Shown here: positions 45,561 through 54,208 of the stretch, piece after piece
How the letters are laid out: the number at the start of each line of letters is the position of its first letter
Position numbering within the stretch: position 1 is the stretch's first letter
Source: Rhodoferax sp. TH121
GTDB lineage: Bacteria > Pseudomonadota > Gammaproteobacteria > Burkholderiales > Burkholderiaceae_C
DNA: 64,000 bases
Assembly: GCF_002251855.1 (NCBI RefSeq)
Contig: NZ_NOXW01000019.1
Coordinates: 310,001-374,000, forward strand
Reading direction: 5' to 3'
Notes under the pieces: model-generated
Seen by the model: only the letters and a program-made list of their open reading frames with translations
Database searches by the model: none
Told to the model about the DNA's origin: nothing
Translations under genes and position numbers: made by a program

Positions 45561-46463
45561 CTAAGCGATGAAACGCTCGATCAGCGTGGCCAGGTCGGCG
45601 GGCTGGTCGTGGTGCATCATGTGGCCGGCGTCCTCAATGCGTGCGACCTCCACCTGGGGCACTACCTTCAGGCGTTCGTGGTATTCCGCCAAGGTAAATT
45701 TGCCATTCCACCACTGGTCCAGGCTGTTGTCCGACGCTTCCACCGCCAGCACGGGCATGGTGAGGCGTTTGTAGATCTCCAGCACCTCTTCCACCCGGTA
45801 GAGCTGGGCGTTCGTCACCTTGTGGGCTGCGTCGCCCAGGATGGCCCACTTGCCGTCCGGTGTTTCTGCCGCCCAATGGCGGGCCAGCCAGTCGGCCTTG
45901 TCCTGGCCCAGGCGCGGGTTGGTTTTCATGAGGCGGCGGGCTACGCCGTCGGCGCTGTCGTAGGCTTTCAGGGCCATCTCGCCCGCATGCAGCTTCTTGA
46001 GCTCGTCCATCCAGCTGGCAAAGCGGCCGGGCGCCTGCGCGGGGCGGGTGGCGGGCATGCCAAAGCCTTCCAGATTGACAAGGCGGCGGATGCGCTCGGG
46101 CCGCACGCCGCCGTACAGCATCACCACATTGCCACCCATGCTGTGCCCCACCAGGTTGACTGGCTGGCCGGGCGCGTAGTGGTCCAGCAGAAAGTCCAGG
46201 TCGGCCAGGTAGTCGGGGAACCAGAAGTTGTCGGCACCACCGGCAGGCGTCTTGCCATAGCCGCGCCAGTCGGGGGCAATGATGTAGTGGTCGTGGGCAA
46301 ACGCGTCCACCACAAACTGATAGCTGGCGGCCACGTCCATCCAGCCGTGCACCATGACCAGCGGCACCTTGTCCGGCGCGGGTTCGCCCCAGACTTGCAC
46401 GTGGTAGGTGAGATTACGGATGGGGACGAATTCGCTGCGGCACTGGCGTTTGACTTGGTACAT
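45561..46463 (-). CDS. Alpha/beta hydrolase
   Basis: About 300 residues. Oxyanion region VMVHGWMD, nucleophile elbow NLVGHSMGGN, acid in VLAVEASDNSLD and the catalytic histidine in IEDAGHMMHHDQP. MYQVKRQCRSEF (ATG 46463) is the likely start, with ATG 46475 as an alternative. It is divergent from the acyl-CoA synthetase with only 35 bases between, so the two may be co-regulated. Ester or epoxide substrate not deducible. Confidence 0.85.
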   Translation of the reverse strand: MYQVKRQCRSEFVPIRNLTYHVQVWGEPAPDKVPLVMVHGWMDVAASYQFVVDAFAHDHYIIAPDWRGYGKTPAGGADNFWFPDYLADLDFLLDHYAPGQPVNLVGHSMGGNVVMLYGGVRPERIRRLVNLEGFGMPATRPAQAPGRFASWMDELKKLHAGEMALKAYDSADGVARRLMKTNPRLGQDKADWLARHWAAETPDGKWAILGDAAHKVTNAQLYRVEEVLEIYKRLTMPVLAVEASDNSLDQWWNGKFTLAEYHERLKVVPQVEVARIEDAGHMMHHDQPADLATLIERFIA

Positions 46464-46498
46464 TCTCCAAATCATAAGGACGAACCAGGAGACACGGC

Positions 46499-48295
46499 AT
46501 GCCACTCAGTCAAGGCGGCGACAAGCCCGCCCGCCCAAAAAAGCCCCGGCCACCCGCGGCCTACACCGCGCTGCACGCGGGTTTTGGCTGGCAGGTGCCT
46601 CAGCACTTCAACATGGCCCAGGCCTGCAGCCAGCGCTGGGCGGCGCAGCCGGATGCTACAAAAAGAGTAGCTGTTCGCGCATATTTCACGGGTGCTGAGA
46701 GCACTTTTCATACATATTCTGAGCTGCAGGCGCAGGCCAACCGCCTGTCCAACGCGCTGCGGGTGCTGGGCGTGCAACGTGGTGACCGCGTGGGCATCGT
46801 GCTTCCGCAGCGTTTTGAGACTGCGGTGGCCTACGTGGCCGTGCTGCAGCTCGGCGCGGTGGCCATGCCGCTGTCCATGCTGTTTGGCCCCGAGGCGCTG
46901 CAGTTCCGCCTGCACGACAGCGAAGCCGTGGTGGCCATATGCGACGCCGGCTCGCTGCAGGCGCTGCACAGCGTGCGTGAGCACTGCCCACTGCTGCGCT
47001 CGGTCATCGGCGTGGGCGAAGTGGCCGCCACGCAAGGCCTGGCGGACTTGCATTGGCCTGCAGTGCTGGCGCAAGAGCCAGAGACCTTCGCGCTGGTCAA
47101 CACTCTGGCCGAAGAACCCGCCGTGCTCATCTACACCAGCGGCACCACCGGCAACCCCAAGGGCGCGCTGATCCCACACCGGGCCCTTATCGGCAACCTG
47201 CCGGGCTTTGTGGCCAGCCAGAACTGGTTTGGCTTTGACGGGAAAAAGAACAACGACTCCAAGGCCGTGTTCTGGTCCCCGGCCGACTGGGCGTGGACCG
47301 GAGGGCTGATGGACGCCTTACTGCCCAGCCTGTACTTTGGTCGCCCCATCGTCGCGTACAACGGCCGCTTCAGCCCGCAGACGGCACTCGAATTGATGCG
47401 CGACTGCGGCGTGACCCACACCTTCCTGTTTCCCACCGCGCTCAAGGCCATGATGAAGGCCTACCCTGGTGCAAAGGGGAAGACGGTGCGCCAGCAGTTC
47501 AAGCTCAAGCTCGCCGCCATCATGAGCGCGGGCGAGGCCGTGGGTGATGCCGTGTTTGGCTACTGCGCCGCGCAACTCGGCGTGCAGCCCAATGAGATGT
47601 TTGGCCAGACCGAGATGAACTACATCGTGGGCAACTGCAACCGGCTCTACCCCTCCAAACCCGGCAGCATGGGCATGGGCTACCCCGGCCACCGTGTGGC
47701 GGTGATCGACGACGATGGCAAGGAGAGCCCGGTGGGCGTGCCGGGCGATGTGGCGCTGCACCGCTATGACGTGCACGGCCACCCGGACCCCATCTTCTTC
47801 CTGGGCTATTGGAAGAACCCCGCCGCCACCGAAGGCAAGTACACGGGCGACTGGTGCCGCACGGGCGACCTGGCGGTGCGCGACGCCGACGGCTACCTCT
47901 GGTACCAGGGCCGCAGCGACGACGTGTTCAAGGCCGCGGGCTACCGCATCGGCCCCGGCGAGATCGAGAACTGCCTGGTCAAACACCCCGCTGTCATCAA
48001 TGCCGCGGTGGTGCCCAAACCCGACGCCGAGCGCGGCGCACTGGTCAAGGCCTATGTCGTCATTGCTCCTGATTTCATAGCTGATTGCGCAGAGGATACG
48101 GGGGCTAAAGCCCAATTGCATGCCAAACTCACGCTGGAGTTGCAGGCCCATGTGAAGGGCCAGCTGGCGCCGTACGAGTACCCCAAAGAGATCGAGTTTG
48201 TGGACGCCCTGCCCATGACGACGACTGGCAAGGTGCAGCGCCGCGTACTGCGTTTGCAAGAGGAAGCGCGGGCACAGGCCGCCCTAGTGCGTTAG
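46499..48295 (+). CDS. Acyl-CoA synthetase (AMP-dependent, acetyl-CoA synthetase-like)
   Basis: 598 residues. Activates a carboxylic acid via an acyl-adenylate. Motifs: P-loop IYTSGTTGNPKGALIPH, GQTEMNY, GDLAVRDADGYLWYQGRSDD and the catalytic lysine in TTTGKVQRRVL. AGGAG precedes the ATG. The chain length of the acid is unknown; medium-chain or aromatic acids are plausible. Two dispersed repeats are translated: one near residues 53-71 (ATKRVAVRAYFTGAESTF) and one near 523-540 (APDFIADCAEDTGAKAQL), both in surface-type segments. Confidence 0.9.
   Translation: MPLSQGGDKPARPKKPRPPAAYTALHAGFGWQVPQHFNMAQACSQRWAAQPDATKRVAVRAYFTGAESTFHTYSELQAQANRLSNALRVLGVQRGDRVGIVLPQRFETAVAYVAVLQLGAVAMPLSMLFGPEALQFRLHDSEAVVAICDAGSLQALHSVREHCPLLRSVIGVGEVAATQGLADLHWPAVLAQEPETFALVNTLAEEPAVLIYTSGTTGNPKGALIPHRALIGNLPGFVASQNWFGFDGKKNNDSKAVFWSPADWAWTGGLMDALLPSLYFGRPIVAYNGRFSPQTALELMRDCGVTHTFLFPTALKAMMKAYPGAKGKTVRQQFKLKLAAIMSAGEAVGDAVFGYCAAQLGVQPNEMFGQTEMNYIVGNCNRLYPSKPGSMGMGYPGHRVAVIDDDGKESPVGVPGDVALHRYDVHGHPDPIFFLGYWKNPAATEGKYTGDWCRTGDLAVRDADGYLWYQGRSDDVFKAAGYRIGPGEIENCLVKHPAVINAAVVPKPDAERGALVKAYVVIAPDFIADCAEDTGAKAQLHAKLTLELQAHVKGQLAPYEYPKEIEFVDALPMTTTGKVQRRVLRLQEEARAQAALVR
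46655..46710 (+). repeat. Dispersed repeat translated in acyl-CoA synthetase, copy 1
   Basis: Forward copy: GCTACAAAAAGAGTAGCTG, TTCGCGCATATTTCACGGG, TGCTGAGAGCACTTTT. It keeps the GCTAC-N-GTAGC inverted-repeat head and CGCGCA. Translated as ATKRVAVRAYFTGAESTF. Confidence 0.6.
48065..48118 (+). repeat. Dispersed repeat translated in acyl-CoA synthetase, copy 2
   Basis: A well-preserved forward copy: GCTCCTGATTTCATAGCTG, ATTGCGCAGAGGATACGGG, GGCTAAAGCCCAATTG. Translated as APDFIADCAEDTGAKAQL. It keeps every block of the consensus. Confidence 0.8.
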
Positions 48296-48354
48296 CCATT
48301 TCCCACATAACCATTCGCCAGCAAACGCATAAGCCACCTCGTAAACTTCACGCC

Positions 48355-49422
48355 ATGAACACCATCCAACTCGGTCGCAGCGATCTGCACGTCACCCCTA
48401 TCTGCCTGGGCACCATGACCTTTGGTGAGCAGGTGGATGAGCCCACCTCCCATGCCATCCTCAGCCGCTCACTCGAGCGGGGCGTGAACTTCATCGACAC
48501 GGCCGAGATGTACTCCGTCCCGCCGCGCGCCGAGACCTTCAACCTGACCGAAAAAATCATCGGCAACTGGATCAAAGCCAACCCCGGTGCCCGCGAAAAG
48601 CTGGTGATTGCCACCAAAGTGGCAGGCCCCTCGCGCGGCATGAATTGGGTGCGCAATGGCAGCAGCAACCTGACGGCCGAAGACATCATCGCCGCGTGCG
48701 AAGGCAGCCTGCAGCGCATGAACATCGAGGTCATTGACCTCTACCAGATCCACTGGCCTGTGCGCCACGTGCCCATGTTCGGCGGCATGTACTACGACCC
48801 CAAGAACGAAAACGTGGGCGGAAGCGCCATTGAAGAGCAGCTGCGCGCCATGGACACGCTGGTCAAGGCCGGCAAGGTCCGCGCCATCGGCCTGTCCAAC
48901 GAAACGCCCTATGGCGTGCACGAGTTTGTGCGCCTGGCGGAGCAGCATGGCCTGCCCCGCATTGCCACCGTGCAGAACAACTACGGCCTGCTGGCCCGCA
49001 CGGTAGAGAACGGGCTGGACGAAACCCTGCACCGCCTGGGCGTGTCGCTGCTGCCGTATTCGCCGCTGGCCTTTGGCCTGCTGACTGGCAAGTACGACGA
49101 GGAAGGCCTGCTGGGCGAGAACGTCTCGCAAGACTGGCGCCTGCGCAAGTTCGAGTCCACCCGCAAGCAGCGCTGGGGCCGCCCCGATGCGCTCAAGGCC
49201 GCGCGCCGCTACAACGCGCTGGCCCGCGAATACGGCTTCACGCCCAGCCAGATGGCACTGGCCTTTTGCTACACCAAGTGGCAGGTCGCCAGCACCATCA
49301 TCGGCGTGCGCACGCTGGAGCAGCTCGACGAAAACATCAACGCCTGGGGCACCGTGCTGCCCGAAGAGTTGCTCAAGAAGATCGACGAAATCCGCTGGGA
49401 AATCCGCGACCCCGCGGTTTAA
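48355..49422 (+). CDS. Aldo/keto reductase (Tas-like)
   Basis: 355 residues of the AKR fold. GVNFIDTAEMYSVPPRAET contains the catalytic tyrosine and is typical of Tas-type reductases. LVIATKV, DLYQIHWPVR and IIGVRTLEQLDENI complete the fold and NADPH site. The physiological substrate is unknown. Tail-to-tail overlap of four bases with the next small gene. Confidence 0.9.
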   Translation: MNTIQLGRSDLHVTPICLGTMTFGEQVDEPTSHAILSRSLERGVNFIDTAEMYSVPPRAETFNLTEKIIGNWIKANPGAREKLVIATKVAGPSRGMNWVRNGSSNLTAEDIIAACEGSLQRMNIEVIDLYQIHWPVRHVPMFGGMYYDPKNENVGGSAIEEQLRAMDTLVKAGKVRAIGLSNETPYGVHEFVRLAEQHGLPRIATVQNNYGLLARTVENGLDETLHRLGVSLLPYSPLAFGLLTGKYDEEGLLGENVSQDWRLRKFESTRKQRWGRPDALKAARRYNALAREYGFTPSQMALAFCYTKWQVASTIIGVRTLEQLDENINAWGTVLPEELLKKIDEIRWEIRDPAV

Positions 49423-49649
49423 GCATTCAGCACGCCTTCAACCGCCGCCTTGGCCTCGGCCAGGTTGGCGAAGAAGCGGGTGGGCTGGGGCGGGGCCTTG
49501 GGCATATGGGCAGGAGGCGGCCACAGGCGGTCATCGAGCCAACTGGCAGCTACACCACCGATGTCTTTGACCTTGAGCGTGCAGACCGGTGTGCCGTCGT
49601 AGAGGGCCGTGTACACGGAGGGCGCGTCGTTCCAGGTGATCTGTGCCAT
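49419..49649 (-). CDS. Small conserved hypothetical protein
   Basis: 76 residues from ATG 49649 (MAQITWNDAPSVYTALYDG), soluble, with a C-terminal FFANLAEAKAAVEGVL helix. No known family. The longer frame upstream is not protein-like. Convergent with the aldo/keto reductase gene. Confidence 0.6.
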   Translation of the reverse strand: MAQITWNDAPSVYTALYDGTPVCTLKVKDIGGVAASWLDDRLWPPPAHMPKAPPQPTRFFANLAEAKAAVEGVLNA

Positions 49650-49731
49650 GGCTGCCTGTCTGTCTGGTGTGTGGGGAGGCCCATGGTAAGTTGAGCCAAC
49701 CCACTTATCAAGTGGCGGAAAATACGCGCCT

Positions 49732-50223
49732 ATGGCCAAAAAAGACCACGTCTCTGAAACCCCCGCCACCCAGTTGCTCAAGGCCTACAAGGTGGCCTTC
49801 ACCGAGCACCCCTACGAATACCTGGAGCATGGCGGCGCGCAGCACAGCGCTGCGGTGTTGGGCTTTGACCCCTTCACCGTCGTCAAAACGCTGATCATGC
49901 AAGACCAGGACGCCAAGCCTTTGGTGGTGCTGATGCACGGCAACCGCAAGGTATCCACCAAAAACCTGGCACGGCAGATCGGCGCCAAGTCGGTCGAGCC
50001 CTGCGCCCCCGAGGTGGCCAACCGCCACAGCGGCTACCTGGTGGGCGGCACCTCGCCCTTTGGCACGCGCAAGACCATGCCGGTCTACATCGAGTCCACC
50101 ATTCTGGCGTTGCCCCGCATTTGCATCAACGGAGGGCGGCGCGGCTACCTGGTGGGTATTGAGCCCCACGTGTGTGTGCAACTGCTGGGCGCCAAACCTG
50201 TACAGTGCGCGCTGGAAGAGTGA
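49732..50223 (+). CDS. ybaK: Cys-tRNA(Pro)/Cys-tRNA(Cys) deacylase
   Basis: 163 residues of the YbaK/EbsC editing fold. [17 protein letters not shown] holds the conserved lysine of the active site, and [21 protein letters not shown] is the family signature. It removes mischarged Cys from tRNA-Pro. The plsY start follows 14 bases later. Confidence 0.92.
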   Translation: MAKKDHVSETPATQLLKAYKVAFTEHPYEYLEHGGAQHSAAVLGFDPFTVVKTLIMQDQDAKPLVVLMHGNRKVSTKNLARQIGAKSVEPCAPEVANRHSGYLVGGTSPFGTRKTMPVYIESTILALPRICINGGRRGYLVGIEPHVCVQLLGAKPVQCALEE

Positions 50224-50237
50224 TTGGAGAACCTGTT

Positions 50238-50870
50238 TTGAATTCCGTGTTGTACCCCCTGCTGGCCACCGTCGCCGCCTACCTGATCGGCTCGCTGTCT
50301 TTTGCGGTCATCGTCAGCCGCCTCATGGGCCTGAACGATCCGCGCACCTATGGCAGCAAGAACCCGGGCGCCACCAATGTGCTGCGCTCCGGCTCCAAGG
50401 CCGCGGCCGTCGTCACGCTGCTGCTTGATGCCCTCAAGGGCTGGCTGCCCGTGGTGGCTGTGCAATGGTGGGGCGCACCCTATGGCCTGGGCGAGGGCAC
50501 CGTGGCGCTGGTCGGGCTGGCCGCGTTTCTGGGCCACCTGTACCCGGTGTTTTTCAAGTTCGTGGGCGGCAAGGGCGTGGCCACGGCGCTGGGCGTGCTG
50601 GTGGGCGTGAGCGGCTGGCTCGGCCTGGCCGTGGGCCTGACCTGGCTGATCATTGCCTACTTCTTCCGCTACTCGTCCCTGGCTTCATTGGTGGCCGCGC
50701 TGTTTGCCCCGGCCTACTATGCCTTTGGCAACCAGGTGGCCTGGGCCATGGACAAAGCGGTGCTGATGTCCATCGCTGTCATGTCTTTGCTGCTGATCTG
50801 GCGCCACGCCGAAAACATCTCCCGCCTGGTGCAGGGCAAAGAGTCCAAGCTGGGGCAAAAGAAATCGTGA
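50238..50870 (+). CDS. plsY: Glycerol-3-phosphate acyltransferase PlsY
   Basis: 210 residues, inner membrane, about five to seven helices. Transfers acyl groups from acyl-phosphate to glycerol-3-phosphate. Conserved loops are [27 protein letters not shown] and [14 protein letters not shown]. No ATG fits. TTG 50238 gives [19 protein letters not shown] and has GGAGA eight bases upstream, so a TTG start is proposed. Confidence 0.93.
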   Translation: MNSVLYPLLATVAAYLIGSLSFAVIVSRLMGLNDPRTYGSKNPGATNVLRSGSKAAAVVTLLLDALKGWLPVVAVQWWGAPYGLGEGTVALVGLAAFLGHLYPVFFKFVGGKGVATALGVLVGVSGWLGLAVGLTWLIIAYFFRYSSLASLVAALFAPAYYAFGNQVAWAMDKAVLMSIAVMSLLLIWRHAENISRLVQGKESKLGQKKS

Positions 50871-50889
50871 CGCCGGCCGCTGGCCCGGC

Positions 50890-51861
50890 TCAGGCCATGG
50901 CCAGCGCCTGGCTGCCCAGCTGCAAGATGTAGAAGTGGTTGAGCGGCGCCCGCACTGCAGATGACGGCAGCGCCGAGCGGATGCGCGGGTAGGACTCCGC
51001 CGTGCTGTGCAGGCGCGGGTTGTTCTCCAGCTCACCGCCGGGCTTGCCCACCACCACCACAAACGGCTGGTTGCTTTTGGCGCTGCGGCGCACCACCACG
51101 CCCAGCTCGTCGTTGTCCAGGCGCACATAGGTGCCTGGCGGGCACAGGCCCACAGCGCGCACCAGCGCTTGGCCAATCGCGTCCACCGAGCTGCTGGAGC
51201 GCGTCATCACCGAGCGTGCCGACTCAATGGCGCTGCGGCCCGCACGCGATTTACGCGGGCTGATCATTGCCGCATAACGGTCCACCACCTTCAGAATGCG
51301 CGCCATCCGCACCGAGGCTGGCACCGCGTTGAAGTCGTCCTTGTCCACCGCATCGTCGTGGTGGCTGGAGACGATGTCCAGCCAATCGTCATCGCCCACA
51401 CCCAGGTTGGCCAACATCATGGCGCCCTTGATGGGGTGGGCGCGGATGGCGTCTTGCTGCGTGGGCGTGGGTTTTTCGGCTTGGCCAGCCAGCTCGTCCT
51501 GCAGCGTCGTCATGGCGATGTTCATCGTCAGTGCCGCATGCACCAGGCTATTGCGTTCCTTCTGCGGCAGGTGCAGCTCGTTGGCCACCAGGTGGCACAA
51601 CACGGCGCACACCAGCGCGTGGGATGCGCTGTAGCCCACGGGGGAGTTGCTGGCCAGCTGGAACAGCAGGTACAGGCCCACATCCGGGTCGCGCTGCAGC
51701 AGGCCTTGCATCCAGCGGTCGTATTGCAGCACCCGGTGCGAAAACTGCTGCGCACTGTTGGGGCTGGCCAGAATGATGCCCAGCCCGCTCTCCAGGTCCG
51801 ACCACTGGCCCAGCAGGTCCTCGTATTCGCTCTCGTCGCGCACGTCCAAAGGCTTTGACAT
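50890..51861 (-). CDS. Degenerate HD-GYP-domain protein
   Basis: 323 residues. The central domain aligns with HD-GYP phosphodiesterases (SASHALVCAVLCHLVA, AHPIKGAMMLANLG, IVSSHHDD, MARILKVVDRYAAMISPR). However, the AALLHDIGK motif reads AALTMNIAM, so the HD dyad is MN, and the GYP loop is missing (AVDKDDFN). It is therefore probably catalytically inactive toward cyclic-di-GMP and may act as a binding or scaffold protein. It overlaps the upstream protease gene by one base; yajQ, a proposed c-di-GMP binder, is in the same strand run. Confidence 0.82.
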   Translation of the reverse strand: MSKPLDVRDESEYEDLLGQWSDLESGLGIILASPNSAQQFSHRVLQYDRWMQGLLQRDPDVGLYLLFQLASNSPVGYSASHALVCAVLCHLVANELHLPQKERNSLVHAALTMNIAMTTLQDELAGQAEKPTPTQQDAIRAHPIKGAMMLANLGVGDDDWLDIVSSHHDDAVDKDDFNAVPASVRMARILKVVDRYAAMISPRKSRAGRSAIESARSVMTRSSSSVDAIGQALVRAVGLCPPGTYVRLDNDELGVVVRRSAKSNQPFVVVVGKPGGELENNPRLHSTAESYPRIRSALPSSAVRAPLNHFYILQLGSQALAMA

Positions 51862-52502
51862 TAGAAACGCCGCTCCAGCACCATCTGGTCGTTGTTACGC
51901 GTCATCTGGAAACGGCTCAAAAAACTGTTGCCCAGCAACACATACGGCATGCTGCCGGGGCTGACCACGGCATCCACGCCACTCACCATCACATCGCCTA
52001 CCCGCACCGTGTTGAGCGTCACGCGCCAGCCCTGGGTCACGCCATTGGCCGTGCTCATTTGGATGGTTTGCCCGTTTTGGTAGTTCAGCCCAATGCGTTT
52101 GGCATCGGCCACACTCAAGGCAATGGTGGTGGCGCCAGTGTCCACCATGAACTGCACCACACGGCCATTGATTTGCCCGTCCGTCAAAAAGTGGCCACCG
52201 GGGCCCGCGGCCAGCACCACGCGGTTGCCGCTGAGCTGCTCACCCGCACCGCTGCCCACGCTGGCCGGGGCATCGCCCACGCGCATGGAGACGCGCTTGC
52301 CACCCATCTCCAGGGTGATCTGCTCGCCCTGAATCGCCACCACCTTGATGCCCTTGTGCACCTCGCCAACCGCTACGGCCTTGGGGAACCCGCCGTCCAC
52401 AATCAGCAGCGCCTTGTTGCCCAGCGTACCGTTGATCGCAACTGATTGCGCCCACACCGGGGCGGCAAACAGCAGGGCAGCAGCCAGGCACAGGGTTTTC
52501 AT
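51861..52502 (-). CDS. Retroviral-type aspartic protease-like exported protein
   Basis: 213 residues with a signal peptide (MKTLCLAAALLFAAPVWAQ). The C-terminal clan-AA fold has the active-site motif FMVDTGATTIALS and the flap-side YVLLGNSFLSRF, as in the TIGR02281 family. Probably a periplasmic protease or peptide-binding homodimer. Coupled by TAATG to the HD-GYP-like gene. Confidence 0.88.
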   Translation of the reverse strand: MKTLCLAAALLFAAPVWAQSVAINGTLGNKALLIVDGGFPKAVAVGEVHKGIKVVAIQGEQITLEMGGKRVSMRVGDAPASVGSGAGEQLSGNRVVLAAGPGGHFLTDGQINGRVVQFMVDTGATTIALSVADAKRIGLNYQNGQTIQMSTANGVTQGWRVTLNTVRVGDVMVSGVDAVVSPGSMPYVLLGNSFLSRFQMTRNNDQMVLERRF

Positions 52503-52506
52503 AGGC

Positions 52507-52992
52507 TTAGTCGCGGAAGTTGTCGAAGCTCAGGGGAATGTCGGTCACATCCTTGCGGATCAGTGCCATGGCGGCCTGCAGATCGTCGCGCTTGGCGCCG
52601 GTGATGCGCACTTTTTCTTCCTGAATGGCGGCTTGCACCTTCAGTTTGCTGTCCTTCATCAGGCGCTGGATCTTCTTGGCCAATTCGGATTCGATGCCGT
52701 TGCGCACCTTGATCACCACTTTGACCTTGTCGCCGCCCATCTTCTGCACATCGCCACGGTCCAAAAAGCGCACATCCACTTCCTGCTTGGTGAGCTTGTT
52801 GCGCAGCACATCCTCGATCTGGTCGAGCTGGAAATCAGCATCCCCGATCAGGGTGATTTCCTTGTCCTTGATCTCGATCTTGGCGGACGTGCCTTTGAAG
52901 TCAAAGCGGGTGGCGATTTCCTTGGCGGTGTTTTCCACCCCGTTTTTCACCTTGACCAGGTTGGCTTCGCAGACGGTATCAAAAGAAGGCAT
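52507..52992 (-). CDS. yajQ: YajQ-family nucleotide-binding protein
   Basis: 161 residues starting [22 protein letters not shown], the invariant family start. The rest ([45 protein letters not shown]) matches YajQ over full length. Members bind RNA or nucleotides and, in Xanthomonas and Pseudomonas, cyclic-di-GMP. Divergent from murB. Confidence 0.95.
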   Translation of the reverse strand: MPSFDTVCEANLVKVKNGVENTAKEIATRFDFKGTSAKIEIKDKEITLIGDADFQLDQIEDVLRNKLTKQEVDVRFLDRGDVQKMGGDKVKVVIKVRNGIESELAKKIQRLMKDSKLKVQAAIQEEKVRITGAKRDDLQAAMALIRKDVTDIPLSFDNFRD

Positions 52993-53014
52993 TTTTTGTA
53001 TTCACTAGAGAGAA

Positions 53015-53041
53015 CGCACCCCTGCACGGCCCCGGGGTGCG
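53015..53041. other. Inverted repeat in the yajQ-murB promoter region
   Basis: CGCACCCC (53015-53022) and GGGGTGCG (53034-53041) make an eight-base perfect dyad with an eleven-base loop, 22 bases before the yajQ start. No T-run follows, so it is not a terminator. It may be a regulatory structure in the 119-base divergent gap. Confidence 0.35.
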
Positions 53042-53111
53042 CAATAAACCATTGGGGGCCCGCGCCGTGGGCCTGCCCAGGGCGACAGGGCCCCGGTGCG
53101 ACAATCTTGCC

Positions 53112-54185
53112 ATGTTAGTCGAGAAAAATGTTCCCCTGCAGGCCTTCAACACCTTTCGCATCGTGGCCAAGGCCCACGCCCTGGCGCGCATCACCAGCGA
53201 GGCCGATGTGCAAGCCCTGCTGGCCGACCCCGCCTGGGCAGGCGCGCCCACCTTTGTGCTGGGGGGCGGCAGCAACATTGTGCTGACCGGCGACGTGAAA
53301 CCCCTGGTACTGAAGGTAGAGGTGCCCGGCCGCCGCCTGGTGGCCGAGACCGACAAACACTGGGTGGTGGAGGCGGGGGGCGGTGAAAACTGGCACAACT
53401 TCGTCACCTGGACGCTGGACCAAGGCCTGCCCGGCCTGGAGAACATGGCCCTCATCCCCGGCACCGTGGGTGCGTCGCCCGTGCAAAACGTGGGCGCCTA
53501 TGGCGTGGAGCTGCAAGACCGCTTTGACTCGCTCGACGCGGTAGACCTGCAAACCGGCCAGGTCTTTACCCTGAACGCCGCGCAGTGCGCCTTTGGCTAC
53601 CGCGACTCCGTCTTCAAGCACAGCAGCCAGCCCGGCGCCGACGGCGCCCACCAGGCCCTGGGCCTGAAAGACCGCGCCCTCATCTTGCGCGTGCGCTTTG
53701 CGCTGCCCAAGGCCTGGAAGCCCGTGCTGGGCTATGCCGACCTGGAGCGCAAGATGGCCGAGACCGGAATCGAGCAGCCCACGGCCCGCCAGATCTACGA
53801 CTGGATTTGCGAAGTCCGCCGCGCCAAGCTGCCCGACCCCGCCCAGATCGGCAACGCCGGCAGCTTCTTCAAAAACCCCACCGTCACCCCCGAGCAGTGC
53901 GCCGACATCATCGCCCGCGACCCGAAAGTGGTGCACTACCCCCTGCACGACGGCAGCATCAAGCTCGCCGCCGGCTGGCTCATTGACGCCTGTGGCTGGA
54001 AAGGCAAAAGCGTGGGCCAGGCCGGCGTGTACGAGAAGCAAGCCCTGGTGCTTGTGAACCGCGGCGCTGGGGTGAACGGCGAAGGCGCCACCGGCGGCGA
54101 GGTGATGACCCTGGCCAAAGCCATCCAGACCAGCGTGTACGAACGCTTTGGCATCCGCCTGGAGCCCGAACCCGTCGTCCTCTAA
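53112..54185 (+). CDS. murB: UDP-N-acetylenolpyruvoylglucosamine reductase
   Basis: 357 residues, type I MurB. Reduces the enolpyruvyl group to make UDP-MurNAc for peptidoglycan. FAD-binding motifs VLGGGSNIVLTGD, ALIPGTVGASPVQNVGAYGVEL, the YRDSVFK loop, GSFFKNP with the catalytic serine, and KLAAGWLID are present. ATG 53112 (MLVEKNVPLQAFNTF) is the family start. Confidence 0.96.
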   Translation: MLVEKNVPLQAFNTFRIVAKAHALARITSEADVQALLADPAWAGAPTFVLGGGSNIVLTGDVKPLVLKVEVPGRRLVAETDKHWVVEAGGGENWHNFVTWTLDQGLPGLENMALIPGTVGASPVQNVGAYGVELQDRFDSLDAVDLQTGQVFTLNAAQCAFGYRDSVFKHSSQPGADGAHQALGLKDRALILRVRFALPKAWKPVLGYADLERKMAETGIEQPTARQIYDWICEVRRAKLPDPAQIGNAGSFFKNPTVTPEQCADIIARDPKVVHYPLHDGSIKLAAGWLIDACGWKGKSVGQAGVYEKQALVLVNRGAGVNGEGATGGEVMTLAKAIQTSVYERFGIRLEPEPVVL

Positions 54186-54208
54186 CCCCTCCTCAGGAGC
54201 ACCCCGCC

